From Agrobacterium fabrum str. C58 (lineage in GTDB: Bacteria > Pseudomonadota > Alphaproteobacteria > Rhizobiales > Rhizobiaceae), in contig NC_003063.2 in assembly GCF_000092025.1 (NCBI RefSeq), positions 1,231,001 to 1,295,000 of the forward strand: 64,000 nucleotides of DNA. Direction: 5' to 3'. Position 1 is the stretch's first letter. Each line of letters opens with the position of its first letter. The position numbers and the translations under genes are program-made. Of this stretch, positions 30,534 through 39,147 are shown piece by piece. The notes under the pieces are model-generated. The model made no database searches, was not told where the DNA came from, and saw only the letters and a program-made list of their open reading frames with translations.

Positions 30534-31358
30534 ATGGCAGCCAGAAACGACGACAAATATCGCGGCGATACCGAAAACAAAGGTTTCTGGACGATCGACT
30601 TCGGCCGGTCGCCAGTCATCGGTACGGCCATTCATGATGGTCATTTCATCCGTTCGGATATAGCCAGCCTGATGGCGCTTTCCCCGGAACAAAGATTGCG
30701 CGAGGAAGACCCTTTCACCGGCGAGATGATCGCGAGACTGACAAACCGCCTCGTCGTGCACCATTCGCGTTTCGAAATCGATCTCAATCGTGCGGCCGAT
30801 CAGGCGATCTATCTGAAGCCGGAGCAATCCTGGGGGCTTGAGGTGTGGAGCGAGGAGCCATCGCAAGACGCTGTTCGCCATTCACTCGATTTCCATGCGG
30901 ATTATTACGCGATGCTTGAGAGCGTTCTCTCGTCCGTCGAGCGGCGGCATGGGCCTTTCGTGGTGCTGGATGTGCACAGCTACAATCACCGCCGCCAGGG
31001 TGCCGGCGAGCCGCCGACTGCCCAGGCGGAAGCACCGGATATCAATATCGGCACGTTTTCCATGGATCGCAGCCGCTGGAACGATGTCGTCAGTGCGGTG
31101 GGAGAGCATTTCGCATCCGCGACCATTGGCGGCCGCCGCCTCGATGTGCGCGAGAACGTGGCCTTTCAGGGCAAGGGGGAACAGACCCGCTTCATCCATG
31201 AGCGCTTTGCCGAAAATGGCTGCGCCATCGCGATTGAATTCAAGAAATTTTTCATGGATGAATGGACCGGAGAGCCGGACAGACGTGTGGTATCGGACAT
31301 CAGAGAGACGATCGCTGCCCTTCAGCCGGTTCTCGAAGAATGTCTGAGGTCGCGGTGA
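30534..31358 (+). CDS. N-formylglutamate amidohydrolase family protein
   Basis: The start at 30534 (MAARNDDKYRGDTENKGF) follows GGAGGCAGC; the product has 274 residues. FGase-family (PF05013) metal motifs are visible: HDGHF (His34-His37), DLNR within FEIDLNRAADQAIYL, and DVHSYNHR (His148). Members remove formate from N-formylglutamate or act as related zinc amidohydrolases with an M14 carboxypeptidase-like fold. No histidine-degradation genes are nearby, so the classical hut role is doubtful. The stop overlaps the next start as TGATG. It is the first of three coupled genes. Confidence 0.85.
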   Translation: MAARNDDKYRGDTENKGFWTIDFGRSPVIGTAIHDGHFIRSDIASLMALSPEQRLREEDPFTGEMIARLTNRLVVHHSRFEIDLNRAADQAIYLKPEQSWGLEVWSEEPSQDAVRHSLDFHADYYAMLESVLSSVERRHGPFVVLDVHSYNHRRQGAGEPPTAQAEAPDINIGTFSMDRSRWNDVVSAVGEHFASATIGGRRLDVRENVAFQGKGEQTRFIHERFAENGCAIAIEFKKFFMDEWTGEPDRRVVSDIRETIAALQPVLEECLRSR

Positions 31359-33235
31359 TGGCCGGTTCCTCTGCCCGCCGCGAACTTTCACCCATCGCCG
31401 ATCTGGTGGATGACGTCGCCTCCTGTCTTGAGGCTGGCAAGGCGATCCGCCGTGATGTCGGCAAGGACGGCAGGCTCCACATCGACCGGCCGTTGCCGTT
31501 CCTCTGCCTGCACCTGACCGGGGGTACGAAAAATCTCGCCGCGCGCGATATCGCCGCCGCCCATGCCTCCTATCTCATCGCTTCAAATATTCAGGAGGCG
31601 GCACCACTGATCGAGGCTGTCGGCGCTGCCATGCGGCAGCGCTTCGGTGCTTTCATCGTGCTCGACATTGGTGAACTCGAACACGATATCCTGCTGGCTG
31701 ACGATTCCCCCTTCCTGCCGCATTACGAGGTTTCCGTCTCTGCGACTTCGGAACCGGAAACGCAAAAAGCCCGCCGGGTTTTCATCAAGGCGGTGTGTGA
31801 TGCCGAAGTGCGTTTTCGCACGCCACGCATTACCAGGCCGGAACCGGAAGCCGATCCGGTCCTCAGGTTTCACAATGCCGGACTGGATTTTCCCTGCATC
31901 AGCGTGCGCTTTGCGCCGATCTACCGCCAGCCGGAATCCGGTGCGGACTATCCCGGACTGCGTGAGACGATGATCGCCGATCTTTTCGACGCGGGTTTAC
32001 AGGCCTTCTCGTCATTTTCATCCGGTATGGATGCGCTGACGGTCACAAGCCACCGGGCGCTCGGCCGCAAGGCCTTTGTCGACGCCGTCCGGCGCGCCGA
32101 CCGTTCGGTTGACGAGATCGTGTCATCCTTCGATTTTCTTCTGTCCGTCACGCCGATCAATGCCCGCAGAGCCTTCGAGGAGTTTCGCGATGGCAGCTTC
32201 CAGTTTGCGCCGCGCCTGCTTTACCGGCCGCTGGGCGTCGATGTCGAAGAGCAGAAACGCAAGCTCTATTCCGTTGTTTTCGATCATCTGGAAGACCCGG
32301 TTCTCTATCATCTCTACCGGGAGAAACAGCAGGAGATCGACCTGCAACTGACGATGCTTGCAAGCCTGCACCATCGCACTTTTACCGATTTTTCGCGTGC
32401 CCTCTATGGCGCTGTCGAACCCGCTCTTCTAACCCTTGCACTTCGTGTGCTCGAGGATTGCCCGCGCGCGCAAGAAACCAGCGAAATCGCCATGGTGGAT
32501 TGTTACGCGGTCGCCAAGAAATCACGGGAGATGGTCGAGACCTATCTGGGAGAGGAACCAGAGTTCAAGGCCCGTGTCGAAATCCGGGACGACCTGCCGC
32601 CTGGCCTGATGGTGACGGGTGAGAAGCTGCTGATTTCTCGCCACACGGTCATGGAAGAGCGACGTGTCGAGGCGCTGTTGTCACATGAAATCGGCGTGCA
32701 TCTTCTCACCTATTTCAATGGCTCGTCCCAGGGCCTCAGGCTCTTCCGCACCGGCCTTTCCGGTTACGAGGGCGTGCAGGAGGGGCTGGCGGTGCTGGCG
32801 GAGCATCTGGCCGGTGGCATGACGCGGGAGCGCCTGCGGCTGATCGCCGGCCGCGTCGTTGGTTGCGCCGCCATGCTGGATGGCGCGACGTTCGTGGACA
32901 CCTTCCGCATCATGACCCGTGATCACGGCTTCGATGAGGCCGGCGCCTTTAACATGGTGCTGCGCATCTATCGTGGCGGCGGTCTTTCCAAGGATGCTAT
33001 TTATCTGCGCGGGCTGGCCGAGGTGCTGGACCATCTGCGCAGGGGTGGCGCGCTCGATCCCTTCTGGATGGGAAAGATCGCCGCCAAACATTTTCCGGTC
33101 ATGCAGGAGCTGGCCTTGCGCGGCCTGTTACGGCCGCCTGGGGTCAGGCCTGCATTTTTATTGCCCGCCAAGGCCAATGAGCGCCTGGAGAAAATCCGGG
33201 CGGGATTATCAATCGCCGAACTGGCGACATTATAG
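31358..33235 (+). CDS. MATCAP/DUF1704 family putative metallopeptidase (QEGLA motif, TIGR02421)
   Basis: I choose ATG 31358 (MAGSSARRELSPIADLVDD) in the TGATG overlap; ATG 31340 would add six residues. The 625-residue protein belongs to the family named for flavohemoglobin expression modulation (QEGLA motif). A noncanonical zinc motif HEIGVH (His443, Glu444, His448) is followed by EGVQEGLAVLAEHL (471-484), which supplies further acidic residues. The same family (PF08014) contains the eukaryotic MATCAP tubulin detyrosinases, which have an HExxxH site. A carboxypeptidase-like activity on an unknown protein or peptide is therefore plausible. The N-terminal ~300 residues show no separate motif I can name. 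Confidence 0.85.
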   Translation: MAGSSARRELSPIADLVDDVASCLEAGKAIRRDVGKDGRLHIDRPLPFLCLHLTGGTKNLAARDIAAAHASYLIASNIQEAAPLIEAVGAAMRQRFGAFIVLDIGELEHDILLADDSPFLPHYEVSVSATSEPETQKARRVFIKAVCDAEVRFRTPRITRPEPEADPVLRFHNAGLDFPCISVRFAPIYRQPESGADYPGLRETMIADLFDAGLQAFSSFSSGMDALTVTSHRALGRKAFVDAVRRADRSVDEIVSSFDFLLSVTPINARRAFEEFRDGSFQFAPRLLYRPLGVDVEEQKRKLYSVVFDHLEDPVLYHLYREKQQEIDLQLTMLASLHHRTFTDFSRALYGAVEPALLTLALRVLEDCPRAQETSEIAMVDCYAVAKKSREMVETYLGEEPEFKARVEIRDDLPPGLMVTGEKLLISRHTVMEERRVEALLSHEIGVHLLTYFNGSSQGLRLFRTGLSGYEGVQEGLAVLAEHLAGGMTRERLRLIAGRVVGCAAMLDGATFVDTFRIMTRDHGFDEAGAFNMVLRIYRGGGLSKDAIYLRGLAEVLDHLRRGGALDPFWMGKIAAKHFPVMQELALRGLLRPPGVRPAFLLPAKANERLEKIRAGLSIAELATL

Positions 33236-33245
33236 GAGGGGCTTC

Positions 33246-34292
33246 ATGCGTATCGCATTTTTCGTCAATTCCATCGAAACCGAAGGGCCGACCTTCGCAA
33301 CGGGCCTGTTGGCCATGGCGGCCCTCAATCGCGGCCATGATGTGGTCTATCTGACACCGGGGGATTTTACCCTGCGCTCCGATGACACCCTGGCGGTTCA
33401 TGCCACTGTCATCCGCAAGGGAAAATACAAGAAGCCCGAGGCGTTCCATGCGGCACTCCAGGACAAGGCGCTTGAGCGCATCACCATGGATGTGGAGGAA
33501 ATCGACGCACTGATGCTGCGAAACGACCCTTCGCTCGACCAGACGACGCGGCCATGGGCCGTCCATGCGGGCATTCTTTTTGGCCGGCTTGCCGAGCAGC
33601 GCGGCGTCGTGGTGCTCAATGATCCCGAAGGCCTGGCGCTTGCGCAGAACAAGCTCTATTTCCAGAGCTTCCCGGAAATCGTTCGCCCGACGACGCTGAT
33701 TTCCCGCAATGTCGAAGAAATCCGCGCCTTTGCCGATACGCATCCCAAGGGCGTCATCGTCAAACCCCTGCAGGGTTCCGGCGGCAAGAACGTCTTCAAG
33801 ATCGGGTCGAGCAAGGAAACCAATCTCAACCAGATTTTCGAGGCGGTGAGCCTTGAGGGGTATCTGATCGCGCAGGCCTATCTGCCGGCCGCGAAAGAGG
33901 GCGATGTGCGGTTCTTCATGATGAACGGCAGGCCTTTAATGCGCGACGGGCAATATGCCGCGCTTCGCCGTGTGCCGGCCAAGGGCGACCTTCGTTCCAA
34001 TATTCACGCCAACGGCACGGCCGAAGCGGTGAAGGTGACGGATGAAATCGTTGAGCTTGCCGAAATGATGCGGCCGAAGCTGGTGGAAGACGGCATGTTC
34101 CTTGTCGGCCTCGATATCGTCGGTGACAAGATATTGGAGGTGAACGTGTTTTCGCCGGGCGGGCTGTCGAATATCCTTGAACTCACCAATGTCGATTTCA
34201 GCGATACGATCATCGAGGCGGTGGAAACCAAGGTGTCGATGCAGGCGGCGTCCGGCGGTGCCCTGTCGAACAGGCTGCTGGCGACGCTTTGA
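33246..34292 (+). CDS. Glutathione synthetase-like ATP-grasp ligase
   Basis: The start at 33246 (MRIAFFVNSIETEGPTFATG) follows AGGAGGGGCTTC. The 348-residue protein has a pre-ATP-grasp domain with LNDPEGLALAQNKLYF, as in GshB, then ATP-grasp motifs VKPLQGSGGKNVF (about 172), KEGDVRFFMMNGRPL and the Mg-binding EVNVFSPGG (Glu298, Asn300). Such enzymes form an amide bond from a carboxylate and an amine via acyl phosphate. Co-transcription with two hydrolases of peptide-like bonds suggests a dedicated ligase rather than the housekeeping glutathione enzyme; that is inference. Confidence 0.86.
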   Translation: MRIAFFVNSIETEGPTFATGLLAMAALNRGHDVVYLTPGDFTLRSDDTLAVHATVIRKGKYKKPEAFHAALQDKALERITMDVEEIDALMLRNDPSLDQTTRPWAVHAGILFGRLAEQRGVVVLNDPEGLALAQNKLYFQSFPEIVRPTTLISRNVEEIRAFADTHPKGVIVKPLQGSGGKNVFKIGSSKETNLNQIFEAVSLEGYLIAQAYLPAAKEGDVRFFMMNGRPLMRDGQYAALRRVPAKGDLRSNIHANGTAEAVKVTDEIVELAEMMRPKLVEDGMFLVGLDIVGDKILEVNVFSPGGLSNILELTNVDFSDTIIEAVETKVSMQAASGGALSNRLLATL

Positions 34293-35312
34293 CTATTCCG
34301 TGAGGTTTCCGTTTATCCCGCGATACCAGGCGACGAGGGCCTTGATGCCCTCTTCGACCGGGGTCTGCGGCACATAACCGGTCAATGCCCTCAGAAGATC
34401 CGGCGAGGCGAAGGTGCGCGGCACGTCGCCCTGCTGCATCGGCAGCATGTTGCGGATCGCCGGCTTGCCGACTGCCTTTTCGATCGTTTCGACAAAGTGC
34501 ATCAGCTCTACCGGCTGGCCGCCGCCGATATTGACGACACGGAAAGGTGCATGGTGCGAAAGCGTGTCGGTCACGCCTTCCTGTGTCACGCGGTTTTCCT
34601 CTGATGGGATCACGGCGCTCAGCCGGACGATGCCTTCGACCAAATCATCGATATAGGTGAAATCACGGCTCATATTGCCTTGCCCGTAAATATCGATCGG
34701 CTGGCCGTTGGAAACCGCGTCCACAAATTTGATCGGCGCCATGTCCGGCCGTCCCCACGGGCCATAGACCGTGAAGAAACGGAAGGCGGTGGTGGGCAGC
34801 TTGTGCAGATGCGCATAGCTGTGCGCCATCAATTCCATGGATTTTTTGGTGGCTGCGTAGAGCGTCATCGGCTCGTCGGCCTTGTCGCTTTCCGCAAAGG
34901 GGATTTTTTCATTGGCGCCGTAGATGGAGGAGGTCGATGCCAGCATCAGGTGCTTGACCTTAAGGCTTCTGGCAAGCTCCAGCATGTTGAACGAGCCGAT
35001 GAGATTGGAATCGATATAGGCGCGCGGATTTTCAAGGCTGTAACGAACACCGGCCTGTGCGGCGAGGTGGATGATGATTTCCGGTTCGGCGGCTTCTGCC
35101 GCCCGCTTCAGCGCATCGGTATCTTCGAGCATGCCGATCTCGGCCCGGAAGCCGTTGGAGCGGGCAAGGATGGCGTGGCGTTTTTCCTTCAGGCTGACAT
35201 CGTAATATTTCGTCATGCCATCGAAGCCGGTGACGAAGTGTCCGGCATCCAGCAGCCGTTTCGCAACGTAAAAACCGATGAAGCCTGCCGTGCCGGTAAC
35301 CAGATAACGCAT
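34293..35312 (-). CDS. lpsL: NAD-dependent UDP-glucuronate 4-epimerase-type protein
   Basis: The 339-residue extended SDR has [14 protein letters not shown] at the N-terminus, Ser/Thr in STSSIYG, and catalytic YAATKKS. The segment [17 protein letters not shown] and the size fit UDP-glucuronate epimerases that make UDP-galacturonate. In rhizobia, lpsL lies next to the UDP-glucose dehydrogenase gene, as here; the products feed lipopolysaccharide and capsule. It directly follows the dehydrogenase on the same strand. Its stop abuts the stop of the ATP-grasp gene. Confidence 0.85.
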   Translation of the reverse strand: MRYLVTGTAGFIGFYVAKRLLDAGHFVTGFDGMTKYYDVSLKEKRHAILARSNGFRAEIGMLEDTDALKRAAEAAEPEIIIHLAAQAGVRYSLENPRAYIDSNLIGSFNMLELARSLKVKHLMLASTSSIYGANEKIPFAESDKADEPMTLYAATKKSMELMAHSYAHLHKLPTTAFRFFTVYGPWGRPDMAPIKFVDAVSNGQPIDIYGQGNMSRDFTYIDDLVEGIVRLSAVIPSEENRVTQEGVTDTLSHHAPFRVVNIGGGQPVELMHFVETIEKAVGKPAIRNMLPMQQGDVPRTFASPDLLRALTGYVPQTPVEEGIKALVAWYRGINGNLTE

Positions 35313-35398
35313 GATGACTATGTCCCGAATCCGTTGGTGCGTTTGCGGTCAGACCGAAGCGCGGAAAATCTCTTGATGAAATTGCGAAAGCGAAGCCT

Positions 35399-36730
35399 TC
35401 AGGTGTCGTTGCCCGAACTGCCTTCATGCGGGCGACCCACCGCGGCATAGATGAAGCCATGGCCGGCGACCTCGTCCGTGCGGTAGATATTGCGCAAATC
35501 CACGAGCACAGGACTTTTCATGATGGCTTTGAGGCGCGGCAGGTCTAGCGCGCGGAACTGGTTCCATTCCGTCACGATCACGACGGCGTCGGCGCCTTCC
35601 GCTGCCTCGTAAGGGCCTGCCGCATAGTCGATATCTTCCATCAGGTGCCGGGCATTCGCCATGCCTTCCGGATCGTAGCCGACCACCTTTGCGCCGCCAT
35701 CCTGCAGGGTCTGGATGATGGCGATGGCCGGGCTGTCGCGCATGTCGTCAGTGTTCGGCTTGAAGGTCAGGCCCAGCACGGCGATTTTCTTGCCGCGCAC
35801 GTCACCGCCCACCGCATTGATGACCTTGCGGCCCATGGCGCGCTTGCGCGTGTCGTTGACGGCGATGGTGGTTTCGATCAGCCGTACCGGCGCATCATAA
35901 TCCTGCGCGGTCTTGGCGAGCGCCAGCGTATCCTTCGGGAAACAGGAGCCACCATAACCGGGGCCGGCATGCAGGAATTTCGAGCCGATACGGCCATCGA
36001 GACCAATCCCGCGGGAAACATCCTGCACATTGGCGCCGACCTTTTCGCAGAGGTCAGCCATTTCGTTGATGAAGGTGATCTTCATCGCCAGAAAGGCGTT
36101 GGCGGCATATTTGATGAGTTCGGAAGCGCGCCTTGTGGTGAAGAGCAGCGGCGACTGGTTGAGGTAAAGCGGGCGGTAAACTTCGGTCATCACAGGGCGT
36201 GCGCGCTCATCCGAGAGGCCGACGACAATGCGGTCCGGCCGCTTGAAATCCTCGATGGCAGCCCCTTCGCGCAGGAATTCCGGGTTGGAAACCACGGCAA
36301 AATCGGCCGAGGGGTTTTCCTCGCGAATGATGCGCTCCACCTCGTCGCCGGTGCCAACGGGAACAGTGGATTTGGTGACGATGACGGTGAAACCATCAAG
36401 AGCATGGGCGATCTCTTTCGCTGCCGCGTAGACATAACCGAGATCGGCATGTCCATCCCCGCGCCGCGAAGGCGTACCGACCGCGATGAAGACGACATCG
36501 GCATTGGCGACAGCGGCGGAAAGATCTGTCGTGAAGCTCAACCGGCCAGCCTTGGCGTTGTTGGCGACGATGGTTTCCAGACCCGGCTCGAAGATCGGAA
36601 TATGGCCGCTTTTCAAAGCCTCGATTTTCTCCGGCATCTTGTCGACGCAGACCACATCATGGCCAAAATCTGCAAAACACGCGCCGGACACGAGGCCGAC
36701 ATAACCCGAACCGATCATCACAATCCGCAT
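35399..36730 (-). CDS. ugd: UDP-glucose 6-dehydrogenase
   Basis: The 443-residue protein shows the Rossmann start MRIVMIGSGYVGLVSGACFA, the substrate region FLREGAAIEDFKRPDRIVVG, and the catalytic Cys in GPGYGGSCFPKDTLAL. FKPNTDDMRDSPAI and the C-terminal domain complete the family. It oxidises UDP-glucose to UDP-glucuronate with two NAD. In Sinorhizobium the homologue is called rkpK. The product is the substrate of the epimerase encoded 86 bases downstream. Confidence 0.93.
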   Translation of the reverse strand: MRIVMIGSGYVGLVSGACFADFGHDVVCVDKMPEKIEALKSGHIPIFEPGLETIVANNAKAGRLSFTTDLSAAVANADVVFIAVGTPSRRGDGHADLGYVYAAAKEIAHALDGFTVIVTKSTVPVGTGDEVERIIREENPSADFAVVSNPEFLREGAAIEDFKRPDRIVVGLSDERARPVMTEVYRPLYLNQSPLLFTTRRASELIKYAANAFLAMKITFINEMADLCEKVGANVQDVSRGIGLDGRIGSKFLHAGPGYGGSCFPKDTLALAKTAQDYDAPVRLIETTIAVNDTRKRAMGRKVINAVGGDVRGKKIAVLGLTFKPNTDDMRDSPAIAIIQTLQDGGAKVVGYDPEGMANARHLMEDIDYAAGPYEAAEGADAVVIVTEWNQFRALDLPRLKAIMKSPVLVDLRNIYRTDEVAGHGFIYAAVGRPHEGSSGNDT

Positions 36731-37111
36731 TCTTTTTCCTTTCGGTTAGCGAGGCCATGTTAACGCGGCTGCACCGGCCGGGGAAATCGGCGGGTGAAAA
36801 ATCGCATAATGATGTTTAGCCGCCTTCATGTCCGTCGCCAAGCGCCACGATCAACACCGGCTAACCTCTTTCCATGACGGTGATGTGATGGCCTTGGCGG
36901 GACAAATTTGCCGCACCTTGCAGCCATTTGCACCAGCTGCGTCCAATCCGGCAATTTTGCCGTTTTTGCGGCTTGCACTCATAGGTAGCCGGGTCTAGCC
37001 ATAGGGTCGAGGATCAAATCTGCCAGACTGTCTGCCCTTTAATAGGGTGCTCGGGTCGCGCCACGCGGCCGGGGGATGCTTTGCGTTGCGGTCGATGTTC
37101 GGGGAAGTCAA
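36731..37111. other. 381-base divergent intergenic region, no gene seen
   Basis: This separates the minus-strand ugd operon and the plus-strand EamA gene and should hold both promoters. TTGCAC (36974-36979) with TAGCCA 17 bases downstream is a possible sigma-70-type promoter for the EamA gene, but the match is weak. I see no RNA gene, repeat or stress promoter here. Confidence 0.4.
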
Positions 37112-37999
37112 ATGCAAAAGGGTTTTCTGCTCGGTCTGTTCGCTTATGCGACCTTTTCCATGGGCGATGCCACGATCAAGTCGCTTGGGTCACAGATCAG
37201 CGTTTTCGAGATCGGCTTCTTCAGCATCCTCTTTTCCGGCATCTTCATCTTCTTCAGCAAGCCACGCGAGGAAAGGTGGCGCGAATTCTGGCGCATGAGC
37301 CGGCCCTTTGCTGTGCATGGGCGCGCGATTTCGGGTCTCTTCGCCGGTATTTTCGGCATCTATGCCTTCACCACCATTCCGCTGGCCGAAGCTTATGCGC
37401 TGATCTTTCTGTCGCCGCTTTTCGTGACCGTGCTTTCTGCCGTGGTGCTGAAGGAGAATATCGGCCCATGGCGCTGGGCGGCGGTTCTGGCCGGCATCGT
37501 CGGTGTCATCCTCGTCGTACGCCCGGGCTTCAAGACGCTGGAACTCGGCCATATCGCCGCCATCGGCGTGGCGTTCCTGGCGGCCATGACCATCGTGCTT
37601 TTGCGCTCGCTGGCGGGCAAGGAAAAACGCACCTCGATCATGGGTGTGCTGTTGATTTACGGGCTAACTTTCAATGGGATCGCTTCCATTCCCGATTTCG
37701 TCATGCCCAACCTGCACCAGCTTCTGGCCTTCGCCTTCATCGGCCTTTGCACGGCGACGGGACAGATCACCCTTCTGGTCGCCACCCGCATTGCGCCGGC
37801 AAGCCAGATTGCGCCCTCGCATTATTCGCAAATCCTCTGGGCCGTGGCGATCGGCATGACCTTCTTCCACGAATACCCTGACGCCATCGCGGCGCTGGGT
37901 CTCGCCGTCATCGCTGCATCGGGGCTTTTGACGATGATCCGCGAAAAAGTCAGGCTCGGCACCGTGCGCTGGAACCCGTTCTTCCGCAATCGACTTTGA
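37112..37999 (+). CDS. EamA/DMT superfamily transporter
   Basis: I choose ATG 37112 (MQKGFLLGLFAYATFSMGDA), preceded by GGGGAAGTCAA; the in-frame ATG at 37076 adds twelve polar residues that do not fit the first helix. The 295-residue protein has ten hydrophobic helices in two EamA repeats; the segment FTTIPLAEAYALIFLSPLFV is typical. Substrates in this superfamily include amino acids, nucleotides and sugars; none can be assigned. The neighbouring LysR gene is convergent with it. Confidence 0.87.
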   Translation: MQKGFLLGLFAYATFSMGDATIKSLGSQISVFEIGFFSILFSGIFIFFSKPREERWREFWRMSRPFAVHGRAISGLFAGIFGIYAFTTIPLAEAYALIFLSPLFVTVLSAVVLKENIGPWRWAAVLAGIVGVILVVRPGFKTLELGHIAAIGVAFLAAMTIVLLRSLAGKEKRTSIMGVLLIYGLTFNGIASIPDFVMPNLHQLLAFAFIGLCTATGQITLLVATRIAPASQIAPSHYSQILWAVAIGMTFFHEYPDAIAALGLAVIAASGLLTMIREKVRLGTVRWNPFFRNRL

Positions 38000-38032
38000 T
38001 TGTCGATTATCGACACAGGCGTACATAACGGC

Positions 38033-38935
38033 CTAGACCGGCTTGCCCACCTGATCGAGCAGCCACGCCTGAAAGGCGCGGGCAAGTACATTGTCCTGAC
38101 GTCCTTCCGGCAGGGCGACATAATAGCTCTTGTCGGTCTGCAAGGGGATGTCGAACACGATTTCGAGGCGGCTGGAGGCAAGCTCTGCCTCGATGAGATA
38201 TCGCGGCAGAAGGGCAAAACCGATGCCGCTTGCGGCGGCCTCGATGATCATCGAAAACTGGTCGAAACGGCTGCCCTGATAGGCATTGTCTGCCGTCACG
38301 CCGTTCATTTCCAGCCATTCCGTCCAGAGTTTCGGCCGGGTCGTGACATGCAGCAGCGGTTGCCCGGCCAGATCCTGCGCCCGGTTCACGCCTGCGCGGC
38401 GGAGCAAAGCAGGGCTGGCAACCGGCACGATCACCTCGTTGCATAAGAACGTACAGGTGCCATGCGCCCAGATTGGCTGGCCATAATGAATGGCGAGATC
38501 GAAACCTTCCTCGTCAAAATCGAAGGGGTGCGATCGTGAGCCGATTGTGATCGTCATATCGGGATTGGCGTCGATGAAGCGGGAGAGGCGCGGCATCAGC
38601 CAGCGGCTTCCGAATGTCGGCAGCGTTGCGACGGAGAGCGACGCATGCGACGTCCCGGCGGAAACCGCACGCACCATCAACTGTTCGGATTGCTGCAACA
38701 GGCGCCGCACATCGGGCAGGAATTTGCGCCCGGCTTCCGAAAGCACGACCCGTCTGCGGATGCGCTCGAAGAGTTGCATTCCCGTCTGGGCTTCCAGCTC
38801 GCCGATCTGCCGGCTGACGGCACTCTGCGTGAGGTTGAGTTCTTCGGCCGCACGCGTAAAATTGCCATGCCGTGCCGCGCATTCGAACGCTTGCAGGGTA
38901 ATGATATCAGGAACCAGTCTTCTGCGCGGATCCAT
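38033..38935 (-). CDS. LysR family transcriptional regulator (GcvA-like)
   Basis: The 300-residue regulator has an N-terminal helix-turn-helix (NFTRAAEELNLTQSAVSRQI) and an inducer-binding domain. The sequence around RRLVPDIITLQAFECAARHG and VVLSEAGRKFLP resembles GcvA-type LysR proteins. It is divergent from the ALDH7-type dehydrogenase gene, which is the probable target, with a 212-base shared upstream region. Confidence 0.9.
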   Translation of the reverse strand: MDPRRRLVPDIITLQAFECAARHGNFTRAAEELNLTQSAVSRQIGELEAQTGMQLFERIRRRVVLSEAGRKFLPDVRRLLQQSEQLMVRAVSAGTSHASLSVATLPTFGSRWLMPRLSRFIDANPDMTITIGSRSHPFDFDEEGFDLAIHYGQPIWAHGTCTFLCNEVIVPVASPALLRRAGVNRAQDLAGQPLLHVTTRPKLWTEWLEMNGVTADNAYQGSRFDQFSMIIEAAASGIGFALLPRYLIEAELASSRLEIVFDIPLQTDKSYYVALPEGRQDNVLARAFQAWLLDQVGKPV

Positions 38936-39147
38936 TCCATTCTCGCATCAACTTACCCGCTTTCCTCATTGGAAAAGGGTCGTTATGGCCATATATGATT
39001 ACGGGAAAGAATGGAACGGTGTTTTCCAGCGCTGCCGGCCCAGTTTCAAACAACGAAAGAAAAATTCGGGGAAAGATGAGTGACGGGAGTTGAAAGCGCC
39101 GTATCCAAACGGCCTTTCCTCCCCTTTCAACCACAAGGACGATGGAC

